From Zhongshania aquimaris (GTDB lineage Bacteria; Pseudomonadota; Gammaproteobacteria; Pseudomonadales; Spongiibacteraceae): 64,000 nucleotides of DNA. The DNA lies in the NCBI RefSeq assembly GCF_019312595.1, contig NZ_JAHWDQ010000001.1, forward strand, positions 930,001 through 994,000, in the 5' to 3' direction. Below the pieces are notes generated by a model. The model was not told where the DNA came from. It did no database searches and saw nothing but the letters and a program-made list of their open reading frames with translations. The translations under genes were made by a program, and so were the position numbers. Positions within the stretch are counted from its first letter, which is position 1. Each line of letters starts with the position of its first letter. Of the stretch, positions 1 to 8,606 are shown in pieces.

Positions 1-561
1 ATAGATCACGCTCATCACGCAGGCAACGCCTACAATGCCCTAACTGATGCAGTAGAGCTATCTGAAGCGGTGGCTAAAGCGGTTGAACTAACGAATAGTG
101 ATGAGACCTTAATTATCGTCACTGCCGACCACAGCCATGTATTTACTATTGCGGGTTACCCGAAGCGCGGCAATCCCATCTTGGGTACAGTCGTAGACAT
201 CGGTTCCACATCACCTTCGCTTGCCGCAGACGGTATGCCCTATACCACCGTTGGTTACACTAACGGGCTAGGCTTTCGCGACCTCGGTGATGAAACAGAT
301 GCCGACGAGGGCTACAACTCCGCAATCGATGCTGGTCGCCAGGACCTGTTGTTAGTCGACACGCAATCGCCAGGATTCCACCAAGAGGCCCTAGTGCCGC
401 TCGGTTCTGAAACCCACGCCGGTGAAGATGTCGGCGTCTACGCGAAAGGCCCTGGCGCTGCGCTAGTTAGCGGCACCAACGAGCAAAACGTGATATTTCA
501 TGTCATGAACTACGCTGCAGACCTTGCGAATAAAGCAAATAGCAAGCAAGTAGCACCATGA
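1..561 (+). CDS. Alkaline phosphatase, C-terminal part (5' end outside window)
   Basis: The reading frame is open from base 1 and stops with TGA at 559-561, so only about 186 C-terminal residues are present. It hydrolyses phosphate monoesters, normally in the periplasm. The signature IDHAHHAGNAYNALTDAVEL at the very start and TADHSHVF shortly after are metal-binding segments of the PhoA-type family, and ETHAGEDVGVYAKGPGA near the C-terminus carries the last zinc-ligand histidine. The first in-frame start-like codon (GTG at 70) lies inside the conserved domain and is not the true start. A strong terminator follows. Family assignment is firm; the exact subgroup cannot be told without the N-terminus. 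Confidence 0.93.
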   Translation: MDHAHHAGNAYNALTDAVELSEAVAKAVELTNSDETLIIVTADHSHVFTIAGYPKRGNPILGTVVDIGSTSPSLAADGMPYTTVGYTNGLGFRDLGDETDADEGYNSAIDAGRQDLLLVDTQSPGFHQEALVPLGSETHAGEDVGVYAKGPGAALVSGTNEQNVIFHVMNYAADLANKANSKQVAP

Positions 562-584
562 TAACAATAATATAAAAGCCTGAC

Positions 585-611
585 GGCGCCGGTGAAAACC
601 GGCGCCTTTAT
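585..611 (+). terminator. Rho-independent terminator after alkaline phosphatase
   Basis: A perfect 9-bp stem (GGCGCCGGT 585-593, ACCGGCGCC 598-606) with a GAAA tetraloop is followed by TTTATTT. It lies 24 bp past the phosphatase stop and 46 bp before the next start, so the next gene probably has its own promoter or depends on readthrough. Confidence 0.85.
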
Positions 612-656
612 TTATAAATAAGTAGATGTAAACAGATTTATAAAGAGGAAGTAACA

Positions 657-1427
657 TTGAAGCGGCACCGCGTTTTCCCGAACATCTCAGGTCGATTAAT
701 CTGCGCCTTAGCGAGTCTTTTTATATCGGCCTTATCCGCACCCGCAGTATTTGCAGCCGACTGCACAGCAAATACACCTATTAGTGCGCGCTACCAAATT
801 AGCCATTATGAACATAGCGCCCAGCCTGAAACCGTCTCTCACATGGTATTGTGGCGTCGCGCCAATAGCGTGGCTGAGCAGTATCCAGAGCGAGGCATCA
901 CCGAGTTATGGGAGCGCAACCACAGCAATAGCATAAAATTAAATCGCTATTTTGATGCGTATCAGCGTGGCATTGAATACTCACCGAACGAATTAAAAGT
1001 GGTAAAAACCGACGACGACTGGAGCATGAAAAACCAGCTAATCGCGAACTCATTGCTATCTAAAATGAGCTTGAGTAGAAAATCGGGCAAAGCCTGTGAG
1101 CGCGAAGAAATCTACACATTAGAGAATGACAACGAAACCATCACAGTGGTCTGGCTTCCCGCCTACAAAATTGTAAAATCCTATAAGCGCCGCGCCAAAG
1201 GTAAAATATCGCATTGGTCACTAACGGAAATGAGCAGCGACAGCAAAATCATCGACGCGTTTTTTAGTAAACACCTTGATTATCAAACCACCGACTACGC
1301 CGATATTGGCGATAGCGAGTCCGACCCATTTTTAAGAAAGATGATCAATCTGGGCTTTGTCGAACACGGCAGCTCAGGCATGTATGACGCGCAGGGCAAT
1401 GATATTGGTGGGGAACACCATCACTGA
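657..1427 (+). CDS. Secreted protein of unknown function, TTG start
   Basis: A 256-residue protein I do not recognise. The N-terminus has basic residues, then a hydrophobic stretch (CALASLFISALSAPAVFA) and an Ala-rich cleavage site before ADC, a typical Sec signal peptide, so it should be periplasmic or secreted. The start is TTG at 657, supported by a good ribosome binding site (AAGAGGAAG) just upstream and by the signal peptide beginning there. The mature part is charged and rich in Trp, Tyr and Asn, with two cysteines (after cleavage and around residue 142), and ends in a His-rich tail (GGEHHH). It follows the phosphatase in the same direction, but a terminator separates them. Confidence 0.75.
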   Translation: MKRHRVFPNISGRLICALASLFISALSAPAVFAADCTANTPISARYQISHYEHSAQPETVSHMVLWRRANSVAEQYPERGITELWERNHSNSIKLNRYFDAYQRGIEYSPNELKVVKTDDDWSMKNQLIANSLLSKMSLSRKSGKACEREEIYTLENDNETITVVWLPAYKIVKSYKRRAKGKISHWSLTEMSSDSKIIDAFFSKHLDYQTTDYADIGDSESDPFLRKMINLGFVEHGSSGMYDAQGNDIGGEHHH

Positions 1428-1496
1428 ATTATTAAGCTGAATGAGCACACCACTAGTACTCTTTCAAATTTTAAATTTTAAATGGCATGTGACTCT

Positions 1497-1649
1497 GTAG
1501 CTTGGGTGGAGCGGTAGCGACAAGGCTGTATGGAACAAATTTGGGCAGCTCTGCTGGCCGTGAGGCCGAAGCGCGAATGCGCCGAGTCATGCCCAACATA
1601 GTGGTAGAGCACCCCACCCTGTTGGGCTTTATTTCTCAACCCAAGCTAC
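1497..1649. repeat. Structured palindromic element in a 318-bp intergenic gap
   Basis: No gene is seen between 1428 and 1745. An 11-bp perfect inverted repeat (GTAGCTTGGGT 1497-1507, ACCCAAGCTAC 1639-1649) encloses further pairings: TTGGGCA 1541-1547 with TGCCCAA 1590-1596, the competing pair GCCCAAC 1591-1597 with GTTGGGC 1621-1627, and two small hairpins, GGCC-GTGA-GGCC and GCGC-GAAT-GCGC (1571-1582). The nested arms resemble a folded RNA or a mobile palindromic element. No second copy was noticed in the window. Confidence 0.5.
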
Positions 1650-1745
1650 GAACTTCATGTTCAGGCGTTTAGGGCAAGAGGTTTCAAAAATAGACCAATA
1701 AACGTCTTTCGTATTACGCTTCTGTGGTTTGCATCGACATAATGT

Positions 1746-2585
1746 CTAACACTTCTCTACCATAAACTGCATAAAACAACGCACTTTGGCTGAGTGACGC
1801 AGGTCGCTGTGGGTCAGTATCCACAGCCCTGTTGTCACTAATGGCGTATCTGACACAGGGACTAATTCGGGGTATTGCGCCGCAATTTGGGCCGACATTA
1901 AGCCGAGTGAGTCGCCCTGCCTAACCATGGCTAATAGCTGGCTATTGCTATTGGTGCGCAGCGTGATATGCGGCTCGGCAACGAGGGTGCGAAAATATTT
2001 ATCGCCCTCACTTTTGCCAAATACCGCCTGCCAGATAGCCCAGTTGGCGCCCTCGTAGTCACCGTTAATCTGTTCCACATAATCTTCTCTACCGTATGCA
2101 TAGAGGGGAATTTCTGCCAAACGACGCCCCACTAAAAGCTCTGGTGGAGTATCGGTCATCCGAATAAGGACATCTGCTTGCAGTTGGTTTAAATTGAGCT
2201 GCTCCGAGGTCGCCAGTACCGTGAGTTGGACGTCGGGATAACTCTTCATAAAGGCGGCAATGGGAGCCGACAGATCTATGAGGGATGTTTCCGGAATAGA
2301 TATGGTTAGGGGGCCGGAGAGCACATCTGACTGGCCCCGTATTTTCCGCTCGAAATGCAGACAGCTCTCTTCAACCGCTTCGCCTTCAGCCATCAAGCGC
2401 TCGCCAGCGGTACTGAGTAAATACCCTTTCTGGCGCCGATCAAACAATTTCACCCCGCGCTCAGTTTCGAGACGAGTGATACGCCGAGCCACCGTAACGT
2501 GCGTAACCCCCAACACGCGTGCCGCCGCGCTAAGCGAGCCGGTGCGTGCGAGAACTAGAAAATAGCGAATATCGTCCCAATCCAT
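1746..2585 (-). CDS. LysR-family transcriptional regulator
   Basis: A 279-residue protein with the N-terminal winged helix-turn-helix of LysR regulators (MDWDDIRYFLVLARTGSLSA, then VTHVTVARRITRLE, residues 1-65) followed by a periplasmic-binding-protein-like effector domain. The start MDWDDIRYF is the usual one for the NahR/ArgP-like branch that begins close to helix 1. It is divergent from the SnoaL-like gene at 2688 with 102 bp between them, the normal arrangement for a LysR regulator and its target. The effector is unknown; control of the 2688-6477 genes is inferred from position. Confidence 0.92.
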   Translation of the reverse strand: MDWDDIRYFLVLARTGSLSAAARVLGVTHVTVARRITRLETERGVKLFDRRQKGYLLSTAGERLMAEGEAVEESCLHFERKIRGQSDVLSGPLTISIPETSLIDLSAPIAAFMKSYPDVQLTVLATSEQLNLNQLQADVLIRMTDTPPELLVGRRLAEIPLYAYGREDYVEQINGDYEGANWAIWQAVFGKSEGDKYFRTLVAEPHITLRTNSNSQLLAMVRQGDSLGLMSAQIAAQYPELVPVSDTPLVTTGLWILTHSDLRHSAKVRCFMQFMVEKC

Positions 2586-2687
2586 CTGTACATTTTCTCA
2601 CAGTTAATGTGCTTTTATTGAACTAACTATAACAGATCTAATTTTGTACACTGTAGCGAATTACTTCTCATAAAAGGCTAAAACGGC
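2586..2687. promoter_or_regulatory. Divergent promoter region of the LysR regulator and its likely target
   Basis: This 102-bp AT-rich gap lies between divergent starts. It carries two TGTACA words (2587-2592 and 2645-2650) near each end and several T-N11-A arrangements, the loose LysR operator form. No convincing -35/-10 pair could be fixed by eye. Confidence 0.4.
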
Positions 2688-3098
2688 ATGCACACGCTTT
2701 ATGACGCCCAGAATCTGGCTTTGCGCTATGCGCAAATTGTCGACGACCGCACGTTTGACGATATGCGCGGCATCATCAGCGATGACTTTACCCAAAAGGG
2801 GCCTCACTGGCAGTGCGAAAATGCCAATGCCTTTATTGCAACACTCGGCTTTTTAAAAGAAACCTACAGCGCCACATTCCATCTGGTGGGTAATCAACTA
2901 GGTCAATGGCATGAAGACCACTACGAAGGGGAAACCTACTGTATCGCGTCTCATATCTATGAAAAAGATGGCCAAGGCCGAAAGCTGGATATGGCGATTC
3001 GCTATCAAGAGCGCGTGGAGTATATCGATGGTCGCTACTGTTATACACGTCGCGATGTAAACGTTGTATGGAGCAGTGACCAGTCTTTACATCAGTAG
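2688..3098 (+). CDS. SnoaL-like (NTF2-fold) protein
   Basis: A 136-residue single-domain protein with the look of the SnoaL/NTF2 superfamily: a helical start (LALRYAQIVDDRTFDDMRGI), the conserved 'DDFTQKGPHW' segment and later strands (HEDHYEGETYCIASHIY, RYQERVEYIDGRYCYTRRDV). Such proteins are cone-shaped barrels acting as isomerases, cyclases or dehydratases on small hydrophobic substrates. The end (RRDVNVVWSSDQ) resembles SnoaL_4 proteins of catabolic clusters. It is the first gene of a likely operon with the epimerase 41 bp downstream. The substrate is unknown. Confidence 0.75.
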   Translation: MHTLYDAQNLALRYAQIVDDRTFDDMRGIISDDFTQKGPHWQCENANAFIATLGFLKETYSATFHLVGNQLGQWHEDHYEGETYCIASHIYEKDGQGRKLDMAIRYQERVEYIDGRYCYTRRDVNVVWSSDQSLHQ

Positions 3099-3139
3099 AC
3101 CAAATGGTCACGAACACTAAATTAACTAAGGATAAAAAT

Positions 3140-4054
3140 ATGAAAGTACTCATTGTTGGTGGTTCAGGCTTGGTGGGCGGCGACGCCGCTATTTATCTTC
3201 AGAACCAAGGTCATGACGTAACGATTATGGCGCGCAAAAAGCCCCTTGCACCGATTTTAGCGGCAATGCCCTTTTTACAGTGCGACTACGTGAACGATGA
3301 TGTTGGCGACGGTCGCCTGGCGGGTTTTGACTGGCTTGTGTTTGCCGCTGCCGCAGATATTCGTCAGCTACCGTTTGATGGCAGTGTCAGCCCCGAAGAG
3401 TTTTACAGCAAAGTAAATGATCAGGCCGTGCCGCAATTTTTTGCCGCTGCACGCGACGCCGGTGTGAAGAGCGCAGTGTATATCGGCACGTTCTACCCTC
3501 AAGTGGCACCGCAGCAAATTGGCGTCTGCCCCTATGTCACCTCGCGCAGCAAAACCGACGAGGCCGTGCGAGCACTTAGCACTGAAAGCTTTTCGGTTTG
3601 CAGCCTAAACCTACCGTTTGTACTAGGCCACATCCCCGGCCTAGACATACCCCATATTGGTGCATTGGTCGCCTATGCCAGCGGCGCACTGCCAGATCTG
3701 CCGGTATTTGCTCCCAAGGGTGGCTCCAATCACATCAGTTCTCGCTCTGTAGCGCAGGCTACGTTAGTGGCATTAACAAAGGGCGAATCGGGCAAGGCGT
3801 ATCTTCTCGGCGATGAAAACTACAGCTGGCAGGAATATTTGCAACTGTGGTTTGACGCTGCCGGAAACACTCAGAGTCTTGAGGTATCGGAAGAAGATCA
3901 TCCATTGCTACCCAATATCATTATGTTTGCAGGTGCTGGCGCAACAGTGCGTTATGAGCCGGAAGACGCAACATTTCTAGCGTATGAGCGGCAGCAGATT
4001 CGCGATTTAGTAAAAGAAATCTCGGCCGCGTATCAAGGTAGCGGCACTGCCTAA
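3140..4054 (+). CDS. NAD-dependent epimerase/dehydratase family protein
   Basis: About 304 residues with an N-terminal Rossmann nucleotide-binding motif (MKVLIVGGSGLVGGDAAIYL) typical of the extended SDR/NAD-dependent epimerase family. The motif pattern is atypical: the usual YxxxK is replaced around 'YVTSRSKTDEAVRAL', where Y, S and K are present in a shifted context. I place the start at ATG 3140, behind TAAGGATAAAA; the frame is open to 3104 but the extra residues are polar and unlike a family N-terminus. It is probably co-transcribed with the SnoaL-like gene. Oxidoreductase or epimerase on a small carbonyl or sugar-like substrate; identity unknown. Confidence 0.8.
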   Translation: MKVLIVGGSGLVGGDAAIYLQNQGHDVTIMARKKPLAPILAAMPFLQCDYVNDDVGDGRLAGFDWLVFAAAADIRQLPFDGSVSPEEFYSKVNDQAVPQFFAAARDAGVKSAVYIGTFYPQVAPQQIGVCPYVTSRSKTDEAVRALSTESFSVCSLNLPFVLGHIPGLDIPHIGALVAYASGALPDLPVFAPKGGSNHISSRSVAQATLVALTKGESGKAYLLGDENYSWQEYLQLWFDAAGNTQSLEVSEEDHPLLPNIIMFAGAGATVRYEPEDATFLAYERQQIRDLVKEISAAYQGSGTA

Positions 4055-4078
4055 ATAGCTTCTGAAGGTCGCTCGAAG

Positions 4079-4100
4079 CGAGCCACTAGCTAGTGGCTCG
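4079..4100. terminator. 22-bp perfect palindrome between epimerase and TonB receptor
   Basis: CGAGCCACTAG is followed directly by CTAGTGGCTCG, 25 bp after the epimerase stop. The hairpin is strong, but only TTG follows, so it may attenuate rather than end transcription into the receptor gene. Confidence 0.5.
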
Positions 4101-4194
4101 TTGAAATACCAAATTAACAATTAGCGGCACAGCTGCGACCGTGCCGCCCATAACAGTGACCACCGTTTTACAAATATAATAAGGGACTCTCACC

Positions 4195-6477
4195 ATGAAA
4201 CACACATTATCGCTAACACCACTTTGCGCTGCGGTATCGATTTCACTGTTCGGCAGCGTAGGTAGTGGACACGTCCATGCCCAGCAAGAAAGTTCTCGCA
4301 ATATAACTTCTACTATAGAAGAAGTTATGGTGACTGCCCGGCGGCGATCTGAAAACATGCAGGAAATACCTGTTTCCGTTACCGCGTTTACGTCCTCAGA
4401 TATAGCAGAAATCGGTATTAGCGATATTTCCCACATTAGCGAGTTAACGCCCAACCTCGTTATTCTGCCAAACTCCGGCGGCAATGATGGGGCGCTAATA
4501 TGTATGCGCGGTCTGTGCCGCACCGACTTTACTATTACCGAAGACCCAATGGTTGGCGTCTACGTCGACGGTATCTACGTAGGCAAATCCATTGGCTCTC
4601 TGTTCGATGTTGCCGAGCTCGATCGCGTTGAAGTGCTCCGCGGACCACAGGGTACTTTGTACGGCAAAAACACCTTGGGCGGCGCAGTTATCCTGCACAC
4701 CCGCAAACCTTCGGGCGAGCTCGGCGGCAAGGCGACGGTAACCGCTGGCAATTACAATCGCATCGACACTAAGTCTTATATTGAGTTTCCAGTAACAGAC
4801 CAGCTCGCAGCTAACGTGTCAGCGTTGACTAAAAATCGTGACCCCTTTGTGAAGAACAACCTTGGCGACGACCGCTGGGACGAAGACAATCAAGCCCTCC
4901 ATGGCGCATTGCAGTGGACACCATTAGACAGGATGACCCTTAACTACGCCTACGACTGGCAGAAGAAACGCGAACAACCGATGGCGTCTCAAATGACCTC
5001 GGCCACTGGTTGGCTGGCCGCAATGTATGGCCAAGATGTTCGCCCAAACCGGGAAAGCAATGTCACTACCTTCGGCGCCTCACACAGCAACATCGATTTA
5101 AACGCCCACGGCTTAACCATAGAATATGAACTCGACAGCATCGGTACCTTTGAGGATCTCGCGCTCAAATCAATCTCTGGCTATAGAACAGTAGAAAACG
5201 ATTTGCTCAACAATGCCACCGGCGCAAGCAGCCCGTTTATTTACAACAGAGATATATTTGACTACGACGCCCTGACCCAAGAAGTTCAGCTAACCGGCAC
5301 AGCCTTTAACGGCTTCTTCGATTTTGTTGTCGGCGTGTTCTACTTTAATGAACAGGGTGACTATAGCAACGAGCAAGAAATTGACGCCTTCGCCTCACAC
5401 GTTGTGCTAAACACCGAAATAGATAACACCAGCAAAGCCCTCTTCACTGAGGTGACCTCGCACCTGACCGACAAGCTCGATTTCAGTCTGGGCATTCGCT
5501 ACACCGAGGAAGACCGCGAACAACACCACACCCTAATCGATGTGAGCTCCGGTTTTGTGGTTATGGATACTTACAATCAAACCTACCTGGGCGCGCCTGA
5601 GCAAATCCCCACCACCATTACTGAAAGCAATGTATCGCCACGGGTGTCGATCAACTATCAGTGGAATGACAGCCTGATGACCTTTGCAACCTATGCCAGA
5701 GGCTTTAAGAGTGGCGGCTTTAATGCCCGCGCCAATACGCCGCTGCAATGGGGACCCTACGATGATATGCAGGTTGATAGCTACGAGCTCGGCATGAAAT
5801 CAAACTGGCTGGAAAATCGCGTGCAATTTAATATGACGGCCTTCCACCAAAACCTCAGTGACATGCAGGCGCAAGTGAATGCGGTAGACCCTGGCAATAC
5901 GCAGGGCGGCTTTTCGATTGTTATCCAAAATGCCGCTGAAGCTACCATCGCTGGCGCCGAAGCCGAATTAATTATGCGTGTCGTTGACGGACTAGATATC
6001 AGTGCAGGCTACGGCTACATCGATGCCCAATACGATAAATTCAACTCTTTCGATATCAACACTGGCGCGGTGAGCGATATTGCCGAAGATCGCGCCTTTG
6101 AGTTTAGCCCCAAGAACAGCTACAACCTCTCGCTCAACTATACTGTGCCCAGCTTTACCAGCATTGGCACACTGCGAGCGCGCCTGGATTGGTCCGGCAC
6201 CAGCAAAATATACGTCACACCAAAAATCAGCGGCAATGACGATATCAACCAAGACAGCTACGACTTGCTAAACACTCGCATCACCTTTGACGATGTTGCC
6301 CTTGGCGACGGCATACTGGCGGTGTCAATTTGGGGGAAAAATATCACCGACGAGGAATATAAAATCGGCGGCTTTGAGGTAGATGCAGGGGGCGGCGCAC
6401 GCGTTGGTACTAACCAGTGGGGAGAGCCTCGCACCTTCGGTATTGATGTGACCTACCGATTTGGCTCGCTGCTTTAA
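4195..6477 (+). CDS. TonB-dependent outer membrane receptor
   Basis: A 760-residue protein. It has a Sec signal peptide (residues 1-29, ending HVHAQ), a TonB box (IEEVMVTARRR), a plug domain with the PVSVTAF segment and the conserved LRGPQGTLYGKNTLGGAV block, then a 22-strand barrel ending in the family C-terminus (TFGIDVTYRFGSLL). The type is that of the many FecA/CirA-like receptors of marine gammaproteobacteria that import non-iron organics. The substrate is not readable from sequence; the LysR, SnoaL and epimerase genes upstream suggest an organic molecule rather than iron. No Fur box was seen upstream. Confidence 0.93.
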   Translation: MKHTLSLTPLCAAVSISLFGSVGSGHVHAQQESSRNITSTIEEVMVTARRRSENMQEIPVSVTAFTSSDIAEIGISDISHISELTPNLVILPNSGGNDGALICMRGLCRTDFTITEDPMVGVYVDGIYVGKSIGSLFDVAELDRVEVLRGPQGTLYGKNTLGGAVILHTRKPSGELGGKATVTAGNYNRIDTKSYIEFPVTDQLAANVSALTKNRDPFVKNNLGDDRWDEDNQALHGALQWTPLDRMTLNYAYDWQKKREQPMASQMTSATGWLAAMYGQDVRPNRESNVTTFGASHSNIDLNAHGLTIEYELDSIGTFEDLALKSISGYRTVENDLLNNATGASSPFIYNRDIFDYDALTQEVQLTGTAFNGFFDFVVGVFYFNEQGDYSNEQEIDAFASHVVLNTEIDNTSKALFTEVTSHLTDKLDFSLGIRYTEEDREQHHTLIDVSSGFVVMDTYNQTYLGAPEQIPTTITESNVSPRVSINYQWNDSLMTFATYARGFKSGGFNARANTPLQWGPYDDMQVDSYELGMKSNWLENRVQFNMTAFHQNLSDMQAQVNAVDPGNTQGGFSIVIQNAAEATIAGAEAELIMRVVDGLDISAGYGYIDAQYDKFNSFDINTGAVSDIAEDRAFEFSPKNSYNLSLNYTVPSFTSIGTLRARLDWSGTSKIYVTPKISGNDDINQDSYDLLNTRITFDDVALGDGILAVSIWGKNITDEEYKIGGFEVDAGGGARVGTNQWGEPRTFGIDVTYRFGSLL

Positions 6478-6554
6478 GTTCATCGATGCCTAGCGGTGAA
6501 TACGCTTGCGGCGCTTTGGCGGAATCCGTGAAGCTGATCCAATATGATAAGCAG

Positions 6555-6591
6555 AACAATGTGGTCGTCACTTGCGACCACATTGTTTTTT
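6555..6591 (+). terminator. Rho-independent terminator after TonB receptor
   Basis: A 13-bp stem (AACAATGTGGTCG 6555-6567, CGACCACATTGTT 6575-6587) with a 7-nt loop is followed by a T run. It lies 77 bp after the receptor stop. Confidence 0.88.
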
Positions 6592-6738
6592 CTAGCAAGG
6601 GCCATCAGTGAGCCTCCCCTAAACTCGGTTTAGCAAATTTTTTATCTAAAGCTGCTTATCACAGCACCTATAATATCTCTGCCCCGCAAGTCGCGTTACA
6701 CTATCCACTTCTGTTCCTAGAAAATCTTTCACACTGCG

Positions 6739-7659
6739 ATGCAAGACATTCTCAACGATATCTGTAAAACCATCACCGCCGAGCCAAACAAGGGAAAGGT
6801 CGCTAGCTATATCCCTGAGCTAGCCTGCATCGACCCCGAGCAATTTGGTATCAGCGTCGCTTTGCCGGATGGCCAGGTGTTTAATGCCGGCAGTGCCCAT
6901 CAGTTATTTTCGATACAAAGCATTTCAAAGGTTTTCACCCTGACTATCGCCCTCGGCAAGCTCGGTGACGCGATCTGGTCTCGTGTTGGCAGAGAGCCAT
7001 CGGGAGACCCATTCAACTCCATTGTGCAGTTAGAACACGAGGGCGGAAAACCCCGCAACCCCTTCATTAACGCCGGTGCGATTGCAGTAACCGACGCCAT
7101 TATGATGGGCCATAAACCCAGAGAAACCCTGGGCGAAATTTTGCAGTTTGTGCGTTTTATCGCCGATGACAATAGTATCGGCATAGACGAGAAAGTGGCC
7201 CAATCAGAAAAACTTACCGGCGATCGCAATGCCTCCCTAGCCCATTTCATGGCCGCGTTTGGAAATTTGAAGAATCCCGTAGAGCAGGTGCTCGGCACGT
7301 ATTTTCACCATTGCTCCATTTCCATGAGTTGCGAGCAGCTCGCGCAGGCCGGCTTGTTTTTGGTGTCGGACGGCATTAATGAAAGCACCGGATTTAGGGT
7401 GGTATCTGCACAGCGCGCCCGCCGTATTAATTCACTGATGATGATGTGTGGTCATTACGACGGCTCAGGCGAATTTGCCTACCGAGTGGGCTTGCCTGGA
7501 AAAAGTGGGGTTGGCGGCGGTATTTTAGCAATCGCGCCGGGCAAGGCCTCTATTGCGGTCTGGTCGCCCGGACTCGATAGCATCGGCAACAGCAAGCTGG
7601 GAACCCAGGCGCTGGAATTGCTTGTGCAAAAAACGGGATGGTCAATTTTTGGGCATTAA
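6739..7659 (+). CDS. glsA: Glutaminase
   Basis: A 306-residue protein matching the serine-dependent beta-lactamase-fold glutaminases (GlsA/YbaS/YneH), which convert glutamine to glutamate and ammonia in the cytoplasm. The catalytic SxxK motif is in [10 protein letters not shown] (Ser61, Lys64). Further family blocks are [11 protein letters not shown] and [11 protein letters not shown] near the C-terminus. Length is normal (about 305-310). It stands alone between a terminator and an empty gap. No clear Shine-Dalgarno sequence precedes the ATG (upstream bases TTTCACACTGCG). Confidence 0.95.
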   Translation: MQDILNDICKTITAEPNKGKVASYIPELACIDPEQFGISVALPDGQVFNAGSAHQLFSIQSISKVFTLTIALGKLGDAIWSRVGREPSGDPFNSIVQLEHEGGKPRNPFINAGAIAVTDAIMMGHKPRETLGEILQFVRFIADDNSIGIDEKVAQSEKLTGDRNASLAHFMAAFGNLKNPVEQVLGTYFHHCSISMSCEQLAQAGLFLVSDGINESTGFRVVSAQRARRINSLMMMCGHYDGSGEFAYRVGLPGKSGVGGGILAIAPGKASIAVWSPGLDSIGNSKLGTQALELLVQKTGWSIFGH

Positions 7660-7976
7660 CACTGACTATTTCACCGACCCAATTAAAGCTCATAATAAAT
7701 TTTTTGTCTCTCCACTCTTCGGGATACTGATGTCCAAGCCAAACCGGCTTCACACTCCGTTTAGGCTGCCGACGTCGACCAGCACTCCCATTAAACGCCT
7801 GTTTTTTCAGTTGCCATAACATGCACAGTCATTCGCGAAAACAGAAGCTGACATTATATGTTAGATTTTGTGAGTGTGTTCTCATTTGCGGCGATTACGT
7901 ATACATAGCAAGGCATTTTGCCGCCAGTATCATTACAATCCAACGCTGTAATGCATTCTGAATATGGTGGCCTAAT
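7660..7976. other. Intergenic stretch with no recognised feature
   Basis: About 317 bp between glutaminase and the next secreted orphan. ORFs on both strands (7550-7822) have no recognisable protein features. No strong hairpin, operator or repeat was found; the AT-rich part around 7850-7960 may hold the promoter of the 7977 gene. Confidence 0.4.
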
Positions 7977-8522
7977 ATGAATAAAAATCTTTCTTATCCC
8001 TTATTGCTAAGTACCGCACTGTTGTCCGCTAGCGTTTTTGCCAAAGTCACACCCATGTGGAAAGTAGGCGAACTGTCTCATTCCACTGGCTATACGGTTG
8101 CTGCAGACAGTCAAACCAGCCACCACTTTGGCCTAGTGAAACACAGCAACACCTGTGGCAGCGATGAACTGTATCTCAGTTGGACTAGTTCAAGTCCAGA
8201 TGTCTGGTCTTTAGCAGGTAAAACCGTCACCATGGACGCCAATTTTGATGGTATTTCTATATCCTTACCGCTAAAAGTTGTCGCCATAAAGCCAGGCATC
8301 GGAGATAGCCATGAAATTATTATGGGCCATGTATTTGCGAACGCAGAACTGCTGAACTTAATGACTCACTCCGACGCGGTCAATGTCTTGATACCGACCA
8401 CAGACGCCATGGCACAGCACTTGGACGCTGGCAACGATCGCTTCTCCATGCAGGGCTTTAACGAAGCGCGGGAACAGGCTTTAAGCCGCTGTCACAGCAA
8501 GAGCTCGCTGGCCAGTAACTAA
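7977..8522 (+). CDS. Secreted protein of unknown function
   Basis: A 181-residue protein with a clear signal peptide (MNKNLSYPLLLSTALLSASVFA, cleavage before KVTP). The mature part has two cysteines (around residues 60 and 171) that may form a disulfide, and beta-rich segments such as ISLPLKVVAIKPG. I recognise no domain. It seems monocistronic and ends at a bidirectional terminator. A small periplasmic protein is the most that can be said. Confidence 0.7.
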   Translation: MNKNLSYPLLLSTALLSASVFAKVTPMWKVGELSHSTGYTVAADSQTSHHFGLVKHSNTCGSDELYLSWTSSSPDVWSLAGKTVTMDANFDGISISLPLKVVAIKPGIGDSHEIIMGHVFANAELLNLMTHSDAVNVLIPTTDAMAQHLDAGNDRFSMQGFNEAREQALSRCHSKSSLASN

Positions 8523-8542
8523 CAGCCCTAAACCGCAGGCAT

Positions 8543-8594
8543 AAAAAAGCCCAATGTTTGACTCAGTACAATGAGCTAAACATTGGGCTTTTTT
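8543..8594. terminator. Bidirectional terminator between secreted orphan and efp
   Basis: GCCCAATGTTT (8549-8559) pairs with AAACATTGGGC (8578-8588). The stem is flanked by A6 on the left and T6 on the right, so it can end transcription from both convergent genes. Confidence 0.92.
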
Positions 8595-8606
8595 GCTTAA
8601 GCGGGT

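Noticed and set aside
1591-1627. Integron attC-like site (GCCCAAC ... GTTGGGC fits RYYYAAC/GTTRRRY)
   Set aside because: Only 37 bp long, shorter than known attC sites, with no integrase or cassette-like array nearby; better explained as part of the nested hairpin element.
4086-4523. 145-codon minus-strand ORF over the start of the first TonB receptor
   Set aside because: It lies antisense to the signal peptide and plug, which are clearly coding.
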